A stretch of DNA of 64,000 bases from an uncultured Bacteroidales bacterium (lineage in GTDB: Bacteria; Bacteroidota; Bacteroidia; Bacteroidales; WCHB1-69): positions 1 through 64,000 of the forward strand of contig ONCM01000013.1 in assembly GCA_900316305.1 (NCBI GenBank). Direction: 5' to 3'. Shown one piece after another: positions 7,303 to 16,163 of the stretch (its first letter is position 1; every line of letters starts with the position of its first letter). Under the pieces are notes generated by a model. That model was not told the DNA's origin, did not search any database, and was given only the letters and a program-made list of their open reading frames with translations. A program made the position numbers and the translations under genes.

Positions 7303-9432
7303 ATGGACAACAAGGAGAACCCTTTTAGGAGAAAGCATAATGCCCTATCCGGCAAAACACCTTTTATCGCCCTGCTGCTGATTGTCAGCGCGTTGTCGGC
7401 TTTTGCACAAAAGGAAAAGGATTTCAACGAACGCGTCTCTCCTTGGTTTTGGGGCGTGACGGTGTCGCCCGACGGCGGACTATGGTGTGCGAATGAACAC
7501 CAAGGACGTTTGTATCACGCCAAAGACATCCATTCCCTTTGGCATGGTGTGAAAACCATCGGCAAAGGGGATCCTGACAGTGAAAACTATGACGGCGGCG
7601 GGGAGATGTCACGCATCGTCTGCCCCGACAGCAACACCGTATTGATCTTCGGGGAAATTCATAACCCTTTCAAGCACAAACAAATCCGTAACGTATATTG
7701 GTATTCCGATGACAAAGGCAAAACGTGGGAGCCGAGGGTTTTCGCTGCCAACAAGTGTGTTATCAATACTTCATTTTGCGCTCCGTCGGGCGAGGTGTGG
7801 ATTGCGGGCGACTCCCTCTTCTATTCCGCCGACAAAGGACTTAGTTTTTTGAAAATCAATAATTTCCCAAAAACTCTTTCCTCAATTTCCATGAACAAAG
7901 ACCTGCGTACGGGCATCGCGGGTTGTTATGACAACGCCATTTTCTATACCGAAGACAATTGGACCACCTACCGAACCCTCCCCACCCCCTACAGCCAGCA
8001 TCTGCTCAAGGCGAACACTCCGCGCACCAGGATGGATTCATGGTATACAAAATGCATGGTCACAGGGATTTTCAAGGATTGGCTGATGGTTCACCAAGGT
8101 GACGAATGGTTTTACACATCACGCCAGAAAATCCAATGGGAGCGCTTTCCTGGCGGTTTTACCGTGCAGACGAAAGATATGGAAAACGAGGTGTTGCTGG
8201 TCACAACGGAAGCCGGTGACATCTTAAAGACTACTGATTTACAACACTTTGACACGGTTTTTCATACCATGGGAGTAGTTCCGAGAGGACTCCGTCTCTG
8301 CAATGGGAAGCTGTATGGCTATATCACGACGGATACGGACACCTACTTCTGCCTCTTCACTGGCGACAGTTGCATCCGCATGGGCTTTTTCAGCGACGAC
8401 CACCCGATTGCTGCCCCCTGGGAGCGGGCAACCATCGAGGACAATTGGTACTTACAATTTGAGGACGAGGATCTGGATGAGGACGAGGAAGACGATCATG
8501 CGGAAGCCTACCCTTGGGGATGGAATGAGAAGGACATCCTGCATTATGATCCAGTCAGGAAGCAATGGCACCGGGTGACCACTACGCCGTTCCTCATAAA
8601 GTTTATGTATCCTTACAGTGATCAACAACATCCTGGTCAACAGCAAGTTGCCGTAAGCGACGGAAAGAAGCTGTATGCCGTAAGTGAAAACGAGTCGCAG
8701 TTAAGGCCAGTCCATATTGAGCGGCCGTTAGAACAATTCCTCCAATATCCCGTTGTTCAAGTCGTCCTCTCCCCCTACACTCAGGGGTGTTTTCATCATT
8801 GGGGGGATGTCATCAACTATAACCGCAAAAACGATCTTTTTGTAGCGCAAAACCTTCGTTTGCGTGACTCCATCATGTCGGTGAACCTCGCTTTTCGCGC
8901 GGAAACGTTGGATTCTCTGCTGCGCGATCTCAACCTGCACTACGACACCGCCATCACCCAAGGGATGTTCGCGTTCACGCAGGCCGATTACGACACGGTG
9001 AAAAGCTATTACGAAAGAAACGATGACTATATCTTTAGATATGCCTCGAAGCAGGACATCCTGCATCTGAAGGATTCCGTTGCCACCCTTAGCGATTCGC
9101 TCTTACACTATATTCTGACCAGCGGTTTCCACGACGGCTGCACCACGACATGTTATTTCGAGGCCAAGATTGTGAACAGCAACGGCGACAAGCTGTATGT
9201 TCGCGGACATGACGGTTCGTGCAGTATTGGGGGCGAGCACCCCTACATGCTGCCGGTGGAAGCGCGTGTCGGCGAATACATCTTGCCGTGTACAAATATT
9301 TCCTTTATGAGATTCCTCGGCGACGCCATGCCGCAAGGTATGCTACTTCGCCACAATTTTTCCAATGTCGATGTACTGTTGAAGTGTTTGCGCTACCTCA
9401 CGCACCCTCGGGAAGAGTGGTGGGAGTGGTAA
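7303..9432 (+). CDS. secreted BNR/Asp-box repeat protein, function unknown
   Basis: 709 residues. A hydrophobic segment (about 20-35, ALLLIVSALSAFAQ) looks like a signal peptide with a longer N-region than usual. Motifs such as YSDDKGKTWEP and YSADKGLSF are Asp-box (BNR) turns of sialidase-like or Ycf48-like beta-propellers. An acidic run (DEDLDEDEEDD) occurs near residue 390. The C-terminal ~200 residues, with LRDSIMSV and TLSDSLLHY helices, do not resemble a propeller and I cannot assign them. There is no T9SS tail. The 3' end overlaps the convergent rnz remnant by 35 bp. Confidence 0.6.
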   Translation: MDNKENPFRRKHNALSGKTPFIALLLIVSALSAFAQKEKDFNERVSPWFWGVTVSPDGGLWCANEHQGRLYHAKDIHSLWHGVKTIGKGDPDSENYDGGGEMSRIVCPDSNTVLIFGEIHNPFKHKQIRNVYWYSDDKGKTWEPRVFAANKCVINTSFCAPSGEVWIAGDSLFYSADKGLSFLKINNFPKTLSSISMNKDLRTGIAGCYDNAIFYTEDNWTTYRTLPTPYSQHLLKANTPRTRMDSWYTKCMVTGIFKDWLMVHQGDEWFYTSRQKIQWERFPGGFTVQTKDMENEVLLVTTEAGDILKTTDLQHFDTVFHTMGVVPRGLRLCNGKLYGYITTDTDTYFCLFTGDSCIRMGFFSDDHPIAAPWERATIEDNWYLQFEDEDLDEDEEDDHAEAYPWGWNEKDILHYDPVRKQWHRVTTTPFLIKFMYPYSDQQHPGQQQVAVSDGKKLYAVSENESQLRPVHIERPLEQFLQYPVVQVVLSPYTQGCFHHWGDVINYNRKNDLFVAQNLRLRDSIMSVNLAFRAETLDSLLRDLNLHYDTAITQGMFAFTQADYDTVKSYYERNDDYIFRYASKQDILHLKDSVATLSDSLLHYILTSGFHDGCTTTCYFEAKIVNSNGDKLYVRGHDGSCSIGGEHPYMLPVEARVGEYILPCTNISFMRFLGDAMPQGMLLRHNFSNVDVLLKCLRYLTHPREEWWEW

Positions 9433-9764
9433 GAATTTTCACCGTCACCCCTTCGTCGGCCAACGTGACGTCAGGAAAATAGCGGGTGGCGCACTCCAGG
9501 AAGCAATCCTCCGTTTTGTATCGCGACGAAAAATGTCCCAGCAGCAGCTTGTCGGCATTGCATGCTTTGGCGAACTCGGCCGCCTGGCTTGCGGTGGAAT
9601 GGTCGTACTTGTAAGCCAAATCTTCGTCCCCTTCGCAGTAAGTGGCGTCATGGTAGAGCAGGTTCACGCCCTGAAGTAGCTCGGCATACTGCATCACCGG
9701 CCGGGTGTCGGAGAGTCGGCTTCGCGCTTCCGCAGCCAAGAATCGTGACGGTGAATTCTACCAT
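9398..9764 (-). pseudogene. rnz: ribonuclease Z with large internal deletion
   Basis: On the minus strand, ATG at 9764 begins MVEFTVTILGCGSAKPT, the normal start of the tRNA 3'-processing endonuclease RNase Z. After about 17 codons homology jumps, in a different frame, to the C-terminal part (SDTRPV, LLYHDATY, HSTASQAAEFA, LLLGHFSSRY). The central ~180 residues, with the HxHxDH metal motif, are absent. The product would be non-functional. RNase Z is normally essential where tRNA genes lack CCA, so another copy should exist or the assembly is wrong here. A plausible promoter remains upstream. Confidence 0.85.
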
Positions 9765-9787
9765 GGTGACATATATTTTCTCTGGGA

Positions 9788-9795
9788 CAAAAATA
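9788..9795 (-). promoter_or_regulatory. -7 box TATTTTTG (minus strand)
   Basis: The reverse complement of CAAAAATA; 23 bp before the ATG of the rnz remnant. Confidence 0.6.
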
Positions 9796-9852
9796 CAAAA
9801 GTATTGAATCAAATATGATGTGGTTTTAACAATAGCCGAGTGGAATAATTGT

Positions 9853-9860
9853 TACTTTTG
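9853..9860 (+). promoter_or_regulatory. -7 box TACTTTTG
   Basis: Exact consensus match upstream of the first glycosyltransferase, with a leader of about 55 nt. Confidence 0.7.
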
Positions 9861-9920
9861 CGCAATCGTTTGTCGGGCGGTTTATAACAGGGAATGGGAA
9901 CGATTCGAAACTATGAGCGT

Positions 9921-11078
9921 ATGAAGATATTATTTGTTATCAACAACTTTTATATCAAGGGAAACGGCCTTTCCGGATCGGCACGGCGCACCGTGAAGGC
10001 GCTTCGGGAGGCCGGACAGGAGGTGCGTGTGCTCTCCGCTGCTAATCCCGACCCCGAGGGTCCGCAGCCCGACTACGTGCTGGAAAAGTTCACCATGCCC
10101 TTTGTGCAGCCGCTGCTCACCCCGCAAGGCATCTCAATGGCCAAGAAAGACCCGAAGCTCATCGAAGAGGCCGTCCGCTGGGCGGATCTGGTGCATTTGG
10201 AGGAGGCTTTCACCTTGCAGTTCAAGACTTTGAATATCGCGAAACGGTTGGGCAAACCGGTGACCGCCACCTACCACTACCATCCCGAAAACGTGTTCAG
10301 TACCATGAAAATGGGTCGCTGGCATCTTCCGAACCGCTGCATGCTACTGACCTATCGGTTCGCGGTCTATAACCGTTGCGATATGATCCAATGCCCGACG
10401 GAAAACGTGAAGGAGCGGCTGCTCCGTTACCGCGTCAACGTGCCGATGCGGGTGATTTCCAACGGAGTGATTCCCGACGAATGTTTGCGTCCGGAAACAC
10501 CGCCGGCGGACTATTTCGACGAGAACCGCCCGCTGAAGGTGATCTGCATCGGACGCCTCTCCGACGAGAAAGACCAGCCCACCCTCTTCAAAGCCATGAA
10601 ATACAGCCAATTCGCCAAGCGCATACAGCTGCAATTTGCGGGACAGGGTCCGACCGAAAAAGCCCTGAAACGTCGTGGAAAAAAGCTCGTGGACGAAGGC
10701 GTGCTCACCTACATGCCCGAATTCGGGTTCTATTCGCATCAGGAGCTCTGTCAGCTGATGGCGGATGCCGACTTGTGCGTACACTGCGCCACCACCGAAG
10801 TGGAGGGTCTCAGTGTGATGGAGGCCCTGCAGCAGGGAACCGTACCCGTGATCGCCACCGCCAAATACAGCGCCACCGCCCAGTTCGCCCTTGACGACCG
10901 CAGCACTTTTCCCGGAAGAAATCCAAAAGCGTTAGCCCAGCGCATCGACTACTGGCTCTCCCACCCCAAAGAGCGCTGGGAAATGGGCAGGAAATACGTG
11001 GAATCAATGAAAAAATACGACATCTCCGCAAGCGTACAAGCGCTTATCAAGATGTTTGAGGAGGTGCTTCCTCACTGA
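9921..11078 (+). CDS. family 4 glycosyltransferase, paralogue 1
   Basis: 385 residues from ATG 9921; an upstream in-frame ATG at 9894 would add nine residues not shared with its two paralogues. GT-B fold: N-terminal Rossmann strand KILFVINNF and NGLSGSARRTV loop; C-terminal donor-binding half with VICIGRLSDEKDQPTL and the EX7E signature E293...E301 (EVEGLSVME). Retaining nucleotide-sugar transferase acting at the inner membrane face, probably on a lipid or polysaccharide acceptor. The diacylglycerol glucosyltransferase group is one possibility; substrate not readable. First of three tandem copies. Confidence 0.85.
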   Translation: MKILFVINNFYIKGNGLSGSARRTVKALREAGQEVRVLSAANPDPEGPQPDYVLEKFTMPFVQPLLTPQGISMAKKDPKLIEEAVRWADLVHLEEAFTLQFKTLNIAKRLGKPVTATYHYHPENVFSTMKMGRWHLPNRCMLLTYRFAVYNRCDMIQCPTENVKERLLRYRVNVPMRVISNGVIPDECLRPETPPADYFDENRPLKVICIGRLSDEKDQPTLFKAMKYSQFAKRIQLQFAGQGPTEKALKRRGKKLVDEGVLTYMPEFGFYSHQELCQLMADADLCVHCATTEVEGLSVMEALQQGTVPVIATAKYSATAQFALDDRSTFPGRNPKALAQRIDYWLSHPKERWEMGRKYVESMKKYDISASVQALIKMFEEVLPH

Positions 11079-11102
11079 TTAATGACTGCTTCCCTATTCC
11101 CC

Positions 11103-11160
11103 AAACCCCTAACCTCTTAAACCTTAAACCCTAAACCTTAAACCTTAAACCTTAAACCCT
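11103..11160. repeat. heptamer array, AAACCTT/AAACCCT type
   Basis: About six exact 7-bp units from 11118 (TAAACCT variants) preceded by degenerate ones. It fills the spacer between glycosyltransferases 1 and 2. Read on the minus strand the units are close to TTTAGGG. Confidence 0.85.
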
Positions 11161-11276
11161 ATTGCCTATAGGTTGTTGCCTCAAAAAGTCGACAGCCTTC
11201 CTTTTTTTTGCCAAAAACCAATAATCAACATTTAATCACATCTGATTATCAATAATTTACATTTACTAAAAAATGT

Positions 11277-11284
11277 TAATTTTG
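11277..11284 (+). promoter_or_regulatory. -7 box TAATTTTG
   Basis: Exact consensus match, 27 bp before the ATG of glycosyltransferase 2. Copies 2 and 3 therefore probably have their own promoter. Confidence 0.7.
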
Positions 11285-11311
11285 CCGCCGTGTTTTTGAA
11301 ATAGTGATTAT

Positions 11312-12484
11312 ATGAAGATTCTATTTGTAGTAAACAACATTTTCTGTCAAGGTAACGGTCTTGACGCTTCCGCACGGCGAACCGTTCAGGCACTTCGCGA
11401 TGCAGGACAAGACGTGCGTGTCCTTTCGTGCGAAAATGTGAACGACCCCAATGGTCCGCAACCAGAGTTTAGACAGAAGGAATTCATTTTCCCATTATTC
11501 CAGCCTATTATCAAAGCGCAAGGTTATTCTTTCGCCAAATGGAGAGGATCGGTCATTGAAGAAGCCGTTCGTTGGGCGGATGTCGTGCATATTGAAGAGC
11601 CGTTCTTCATCGAACATGCCGCCATGAATTGGGCAAAGAAACTTGGAAAACCGCTCACAGCAACCTATCACTTGCACCCCGAAAACATTTTCTACTCGCT
11701 CGGATTGGGCAATTGGTCGTTTCCAAACAATAGGCTCTTGCGATATTGGTCTCGCGTTTTCCTCGACAATTGCCTGTATGTGCAATGCCCTACTGAAAAC
11801 GTCCGGGAACGATTGAATAGTTTTCATGTCAAAGCTCATTGCATAACGCTTTCCAACGGATTGATTCCCGACAAATGTATTCGTCCTGCAACACCACCAG
11901 AGGGATATTATGACGAAAATCGTCCTTTAGAGGTGATTTACATCGGCCGTTTTTCTGGAGAAAAGGACCAGCCCACACTGCTTGAAGCCATGCGCTATAG
12001 CAAATACGCTCATCGAATTCAATTGCACTTCGCGGGTGGCGGCCCCAAAGAGAAGCAATACAAGCGTTTATCGTCAAAGCTCATGAAAGAGGGAGTGCTC
12101 AAATACGATCCCATTTTCGGGTTCTATAACCGAGATCAGCTACGCCAAATTGCCGCCAAAGCCGATTTGGCCGTGCATTGCGCCATCATCGAAGTGGAAG
12201 GTTTGAGCATCATGGAGGCCATGCAGCAGGCAGTGGTACCGGTGATTGCCGTTGGACATTGTTCCGGCACATCGCAATTCGCCTTGGATGATCGCAGCAA
12301 ATTCCCGACAAAAGATCCTAAAGCGCTCGCAAAGCGTATTGATTACTGGCTTGATCATCCGAAAGAGCGTTGGGAGATGGGGTTCAAGTACGCCGAATCG
12401 ATGGAGCAATATGACATTGCCCATAGCGTGAAAGGCCTCGTCGAGATGTTCGAAGCGGCGATTGATAAAAACAAAACCAAATAA
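11312..12484 (+). CDS. family 4 glycosyltransferase, paralogue 2
   Basis: 390 residues, collinear with paralogues 1 and 3. Conserved blocks: KILFVVNNIF, NGLDASARRTVQAL, the VIYIGRFSGEKDQPTL phosphate-binding region and EVEGLSIME (EX7E). The C-terminus KYAESMEQYDIAHSV is the closest match to the fossil fragment at 7130. Its codon use is visibly more AT-rich than paralogues 1 and 3, which suggests a different history, either older divergence or import. Sixteen bases separate it from paralogue 3, so the two are likely cotranscribed. Confidence 0.85.
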   Translation: MKILFVVNNIFCQGNGLDASARRTVQALRDAGQDVRVLSCENVNDPNGPQPEFRQKEFIFPLFQPIIKAQGYSFAKWRGSVIEEAVRWADVVHIEEPFFIEHAAMNWAKKLGKPLTATYHLHPENIFYSLGLGNWSFPNNRLLRYWSRVFLDNCLYVQCPTENVRERLNSFHVKAHCITLSNGLIPDKCIRPATPPEGYYDENRPLEVIYIGRFSGEKDQPTLLEAMRYSKYAHRIQLHFAGGGPKEKQYKRLSSKLMKEGVLKYDPIFGFYNRDQLRQIAAKADLAVHCAIIEVEGLSIMEAMQQAVVPVIAVGHCSGTSQFALDDRSKFPTKDPKALAKRIDYWLDHPKERWEMGFKYAESMEQYDIAHSVKGLVEMFEAAIDKNKTK

Positions 12485-12500
12485 TCATTAAACCTATACA

Positions 12501-13676
12501 ATGAAAATTCTATTTGTAGTAAACAACTTTTTCTGTGAAGGAAATGGCCTTGACGAATCGGCCAGACGAACCGTGAAGGCGCTGCGCGAGGCTGGACAGG
12601 AAGTGCGGGTGCTTTCGGGCAAAAATCTGGAAGACCCCAACGGTCCACACGCGGATTATGAGATGGAAAACTTCGATTTTCCGTTGGTACAGCCGATGCT
12701 CTCCTCCTTTGGCTACCATTTTGCCAAATGGAAGGGACCTCAGATTGAGGAGGCGGTCCGCTGGGCGGATGTCATTCACATGGAGGAGACCTTCTTCCTC
12801 CATCGTGCTGCCATGAAATGGGCATTGAAATTAGGAAAACCGCTTGTGGGCACCTATCACGTCCATCCGGAAAACATCATATTCAACGCCTTGGGATTCC
12901 GTGCCGGTTTCCTGACGTGCCAACTGATTTTGCGCCATTGGTGTCGCACATTCTATCGTCATTACAAATATATACAATGTCCTACGGAGAATGTCCGGGA
13001 ACGACTGGTTCGCCATCGCGTCAAAGCGCACTGTTTCACGCTCTCCAACGGTGTGATTCCCGATAAGTGCATTCGTCCGCTCACGCCGCCAGAGAACTAC
13101 TTCGACGAGAATCGTCCGCTCGACCTGATTTACATCGGTCGCACCGCTGTGGAGAAGGACCAACCGACTTTGTACAAGGCGATTCGTCTCAGCAAGTACG
13201 CGAAACGCATCCGGTTGCATATTGCAGGACGCGGTCCCAAGCTGAAGGAATACACGCGCATGGCCGAGAAGCTCTATGAAGACGGTGTGGTGGGCTATAA
13301 GCCGACCATTGGCTACTACAACCGCGATCAGCTGCGCGAACTGGCTGCCAATGCCGATTTGGCCGTCCATTGCGCCTACATTGAGGTGGAAGGCATGAGC
13401 ATTACAGAAGCATTGCAACAGGCCGTTGTGCCCGTGATCGCTACTGCCCGCCACTCCGGCACCGCCGCATACGCCTTGGACGACCGCAGCAAATTCCCCG
13501 CGAAAAACGCCAAAGTCCTCGCCGAGCGCATCGACTACTGGTTCGACCACCCGCAGGAGCGTTGGGAGATGGGCTTCAAATACGCCGAGTCGATGAACAA
13601 CTACGACATCAACACCGTGGTTGCGAAACGACTCATTGAGATGTATGAGGCGGCGATACGGGAACAGGAAAACTAA
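12501..13676 (+). CDS. family 4 glycosyltransferase, paralogue 3
   Basis: 391 residues, same architecture as its two neighbours: KILFVVNNFF start, NGLDESARRTVKAL loop, LIYIGRTAVEKDQPTL and EVEGMSITE (EX7E). The acceptor-binding loops (about residues 110-150) differ most between the three copies, which may mean different acceptors, for example sequential sugars on one glycolipid. This is inference. It ends just before the rsgA promoter. Confidence 0.85.
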   Translation: MKILFVVNNFFCEGNGLDESARRTVKALREAGQEVRVLSGKNLEDPNGPHADYEMENFDFPLVQPMLSSFGYHFAKWKGPQIEEAVRWADVIHMEETFFLHRAAMKWALKLGKPLVGTYHVHPENIIFNALGFRAGFLTCQLILRHWCRTFYRHYKYIQCPTENVRERLVRHRVKAHCFTLSNGVIPDKCIRPLTPPENYFDENRPLDLIYIGRTAVEKDQPTLYKAIRLSKYAKRIRLHIAGRGPKLKEYTRMAEKLYEDGVVGYKPTIGYYNRDQLRELAANADLAVHCAYIEVEGMSITEALQQAVVPVIATARHSGTAAYALDDRSKFPAKNAKVLAERIDYWFDHPQERWEMGFKYAESMNNYDINTVVAKRLIEMYEAAIREQEN

Positions 13677-13683
13677 AAAATTG

Positions 13684-13691
13684 TACTTTTG
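13684..13691 (+). promoter_or_regulatory. -7 box TACTTTTG
   Basis: Exact consensus match 56 bp before the rsgA ATG. The heptamer array at 13701 lies between the box and the gene, so it would be transcribed as leader. Confidence 0.7.
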
Positions 13692-13700
13692 CAGCCTATT

Positions 13701-13736
13701 AGCCAAAAGCCAAAAGCCAATAGCTAATAGCTAAAG
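13701..13736. repeat. heptamer array, CAAAAGC/TAATAGC type
   Basis: About five 7-bp units (CAAAAGC twice, CAATAGC, TAATAGC, TAAAG) in the rsgA leader. Same family as the arrays at 16530, 40645 and the second half of 59467. Confidence 0.8.
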
Positions 13737-13746
13737 TATAAGAGAA

Positions 13747-14682
13747 ATGCAAGGTTTAGTAACGAAATCCACAGGAAGTTGGTACTCAGTACTTAACGAG
13801 ACCACGGGCGAGCGGTTGGACTGCCGGTTGCGCGGTCAATTCCGCATCCACGGCATCAAGAACACCAACCCCGTCATCGTGGGCGACCGTGTGGAGTACG
13901 ACATCGAGAAAGACGGTACCGGGGTCATCAACCAAATCACCCCGCGCAAGAACTACATCGAGCGAAAATCCACCAACCTCTCGAAAATCCGCCACCTGAT
14001 TGCCGCCAATATCGACCTTGCGTTCTTGGTGATCACCTTGAAAGAACCGCGAACATCCCTCGGTTTCATCGACCGCTTCCTGGTTGCTGCCGAGGGATTC
14101 CGCATCCCCGTATGCTTAGTTTTCAACAAGATGGACCTCTACAATGAGGCCGAACTCGACGTGGTGGAGGAACTCTCGGAACTCTACCACCACATCGGTT
14201 ACCAAGTGATGCACACCTCCGTAGTGACAGGCATGGGCATCGACGAGTTACGGGAGAAAATCAGCGGTAACGTCTGCCTCTTCAGCGGGCATTCGGGCAC
14301 GGGCAAGTCCGCAATAATCAGCGCGATAGACCCGACGCTGAATCTGCGCACCGGCGACATCTCGAAGGTACATAACAAGGGAAAACACACCACCACTTTT
14401 GCGGAGATGTTCCCGCTGGCGGGCGGTTACATGGTCGATACTCCCGGCATCAAGGAGTTTGGACTGATACAATACACGAAAGAGGAAATCCGCGACTATT
14501 TTCCGGAAATTAGGGCGTTCAACAACCGCTGCAAGTTCGACGACTGCAGTCACACCCACGAGCCGGGCTGCCTGGTGCAGGAAGCGGTGGAAAACGGCGA
14601 GATTGCAATGTCGCGCTATCTCAACTACCTTGCCATCTTGGAGGCCGACGACATGAAGCTAGCGGACTGGGAACTGAGATAA
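13747..14682 (+). CDS. rsgA: ribosome small subunit-dependent GTPase A
   Basis: 311 residues, the normal length. N-terminal OB fold (about 1-70), then a circularly permuted GTPase: G4 NKMD at 127-130, G1 P-loop GHSGTGKS at 181-188, G3 DTPG at 231-234. A C-terminal zinc knuckle (C262, C267, H269, C275) follows. It is a late 30S assembly and quality-control factor that binds near the decoding site and hydrolyses GTP on release. It is preceded by its own -7 box, and nothing obviously cotranscribes with it. Confidence 0.95.
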   Translation: MQGLVTKSTGSWYSVLNETTGERLDCRLRGQFRIHGIKNTNPVIVGDRVEYDIEKDGTGVINQITPRKNYIERKSTNLSKIRHLIAANIDLAFLVITLKEPRTSLGFIDRFLVAAEGFRIPVCLVFNKMDLYNEAELDVVEELSELYHHIGYQVMHTSVVTGMGIDELREKISGNVCLFSGHSGTGKSAIISAIDPTLNLRTGDISKVHNKGKHTTTFAEMFPLAGGYMVDTPGIKEFGLIQYTKEEIRDYFPEIRAFNNRCKFDDCSHTHEPGCLVQEAVENGEIAMSRYLNYLAILEADDMKLADWELR

Positions 14683-14706
14683 TTAGCCGTTAGTAGTTAG
14701 CAGTTG
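14682..14706. repeat. heptamer array, TTAGTAG type
   Basis: About three units (TTAGCCG, TTAGTAG, TTAGCAG) starting directly at the rsgA stop codon. Confidence 0.7.
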
Positions 14707-14721
14707 AGGGTGGGCAATTCG

Positions 14722-15357
14722 CTAAGCATTATAGATTTCGAATGAATGGTCATCGTAAAAGAAGATGATCTTCTCCAACTTTTTTTCCTGAGGAGTCGTA
14801 GTTGTGCGGCGGTCACGTCGGACTGGCGCAGCGACCTGTTTGGGTTCCGCTGACTTGCGTGCGGGAGCTGCCTGCTTGCGTACGGGTATAGCAGGCGCGG
14901 GCGCAGGGGCAGCCAATTCGGGCTGCTTGACGGGTACCACCACCTCCGGTTCTTCCACAACATCAGTCGCAGGCTCTTCAACAGACTCGTCCACATCTTC
15001 TTCCAGGACATCGTCACCGGGTTCTGGCAAATTTTCATATTCGCCGAACAGATCGGTTTGCATCATGGATTTTGAATTCTCAGCGGGATATTCTTGAGCG
15101 ACCTCCGGAGCGTTTTCTGTAACGTTCTTGATCGGTTCCAATTCCTCGTTCCGCATCATATCGCCCATACCCATAATCAGCCACTCGGTGGAGAGCTCCG
15201 GATATTTTGCCAAAATCTTCCGGGCCACATCCAGACTAGGCTGGTTTCTTCCGGTTAACAAATGGGTCAACCCCGAACGGCTGATACCAATGTTGTCTGC
15301 AAAAGCCGCAGATGACAGTTGTGAATATTCAATCACTTGTTTGATCCTATCAATCAT
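14722..15357 (-). CDS. XRE-family HTH transcriptional regulator
   Basis: 211 residues from ATG 15357. The N-terminal ~65 residues are a Cro/CI-type helix-turn-helix (FADNIGISRSGLTHLLTGRNQPSL). Then comes a long low-complexity region rich in Glu, Val, Pro and Ala (about 90-185), ending in a short basic segment and EKIIFFYDDHSFEIYN. Bacteroidota carry many such regulators with disordered tails; the target is unknown. Convergent with rsgA, divergent from the long AT-rich spacer that it may control. Confidence 0.8.
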   Translation of the reverse strand: MIDRIKQVIEYSQLSSAAFADNIGISRSGLTHLLTGRNQPSLDVARKILAKYPELSTEWLIMGMGDMMRNEELEPIKNVTENAPEVAQEYPAENSKSMMQTDLFGEYENLPEPGDDVLEEDVDESVEEPATDVVEEPEVVVPVKQPELAAPAPAPAIPVRKQAAPARKSAEPKQVAAPVRRDRRTTTTPQEKKLEKIIFFYDDHSFEIYNA

Positions 15358-15412
15358 ATCTAATACATTTATAAATTCAAAAACATAAACAAACGTCACT
15401 TAAACGAATTTG

Positions 15413-15420
15413 CAAAAATA
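15413..15420 (-). promoter_or_regulatory. -7 box TATTTTTG (minus strand)
   Basis: The reverse complement of CAAAAATA, 56 bp before the XRE start. Confidence 0.65.
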
Positions 15421-15717
15421 CAAATTCTATCATATAAAGTGGATGAATATACGAATAGATTCTCCACAAGTTACAAACATATCCGAAAATGTTGTTATCA
15501 ACACGAAAAATCCCCCTGTTTAATTTTGTTGAAAAGTATTTAAACTAGTATTATAGATAATATATGTAATTATATTTTTATCAATATATTATAGATTAAA
15601 ATTATAATAAACAAGATAATGTTGATATAGGCGATATCTTATTTAACTTAATGATAAAAATAAACAATATAAATTATTTAACGTTAATATGTTGTTTATA
15701 TAGTAAATTAATTATAT

Positions 15718-15726
15718 TTATCCACA
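15718..15726 (+). other. DnaA box TTATCCACA
   Basis: Exact match to the consensus 9-mer, at the edge of the AT-rich tract. Confidence 0.5.
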
Positions 15727-16004
15727 GTACAGAACAACATACCAAGCAGAGTCCAATCCCGATTGTTTATAAATGTGCTTACGCAACGGTGACCCATGTC
15801 TCTATTGATTTACATTTGTGCATCTTTATAAATCTGTCATTATACAAATGTAACAACATTGACAATGGTTGTATTTATGTAAATCATATTTTATAGGCGT
15901 TCTAATTTCGGTTGTTGTGTTTGTGAAATGCATTATCATTGCATCATTCTTTTGTGATTACAATTGTAACACACCCGACTTCTGCCGTGTATATTTCGAC
16001 CTCT

Positions 16005-16048
16005 TTCATATTCATAATTCTACATTTTTCATTCTACATTCTACATTT
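16005..16048. repeat. heptamer array, ATTCTAC/ATTCATA type
   Basis: About five degenerate 7-bp units of ATTCATA, ATTCTAC and ATTTTTC in the AT-rich spacer. Same family as 25680 and 39397. Confidence 0.65.
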
Positions 16049-16095
16049 CTTTCAAATATTTGCTCAAATATTGAATTCTCGACGCGATAAAAACG

Positions 16096-16103
16096 TATTT
16101 TTG
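16096..16103 (+). promoter_or_regulatory. -7 box TATTTTTG
   Basis: Exact consensus match, 60 bp before the DUF486 start. Confidence 0.7.
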
Positions 16104-16163
16104 CCGCCGTTTTCGGAGGGGAACTACCCTACCCTTAACCAGTTATAGAATAGTATTATAGAT

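Larger units (their letters stand above)
15421..16090. other. long AT-rich non-coding spacer, candidate origin-like region
   Basis: About 670 bp with no convincing gene; the short open frames have no recognisable product. From about 15530 to 15720 it is extremely AT-rich (long TATAAT, ATTATA and TTATAT strings), a possible unwinding element. A perfect DnaA box TTATCCACA is at 15718-15726. One-mismatch boxes are TTCTCCACA near 15460 and TTATCAACA near 15495. An inverted pair TTACATTTGT / ACAAATGTAA occurs near 15808 and 15844. Flanking genes diverge. Possible replication origin, large regulatory region or decayed gene. Confidence 0.45.

Noticed and set aside
15651-15896. 81-codon frame in the AT-rich spacer
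   Set aside because: Random-looking, AT-rich translation without family resemblance and no promoter.
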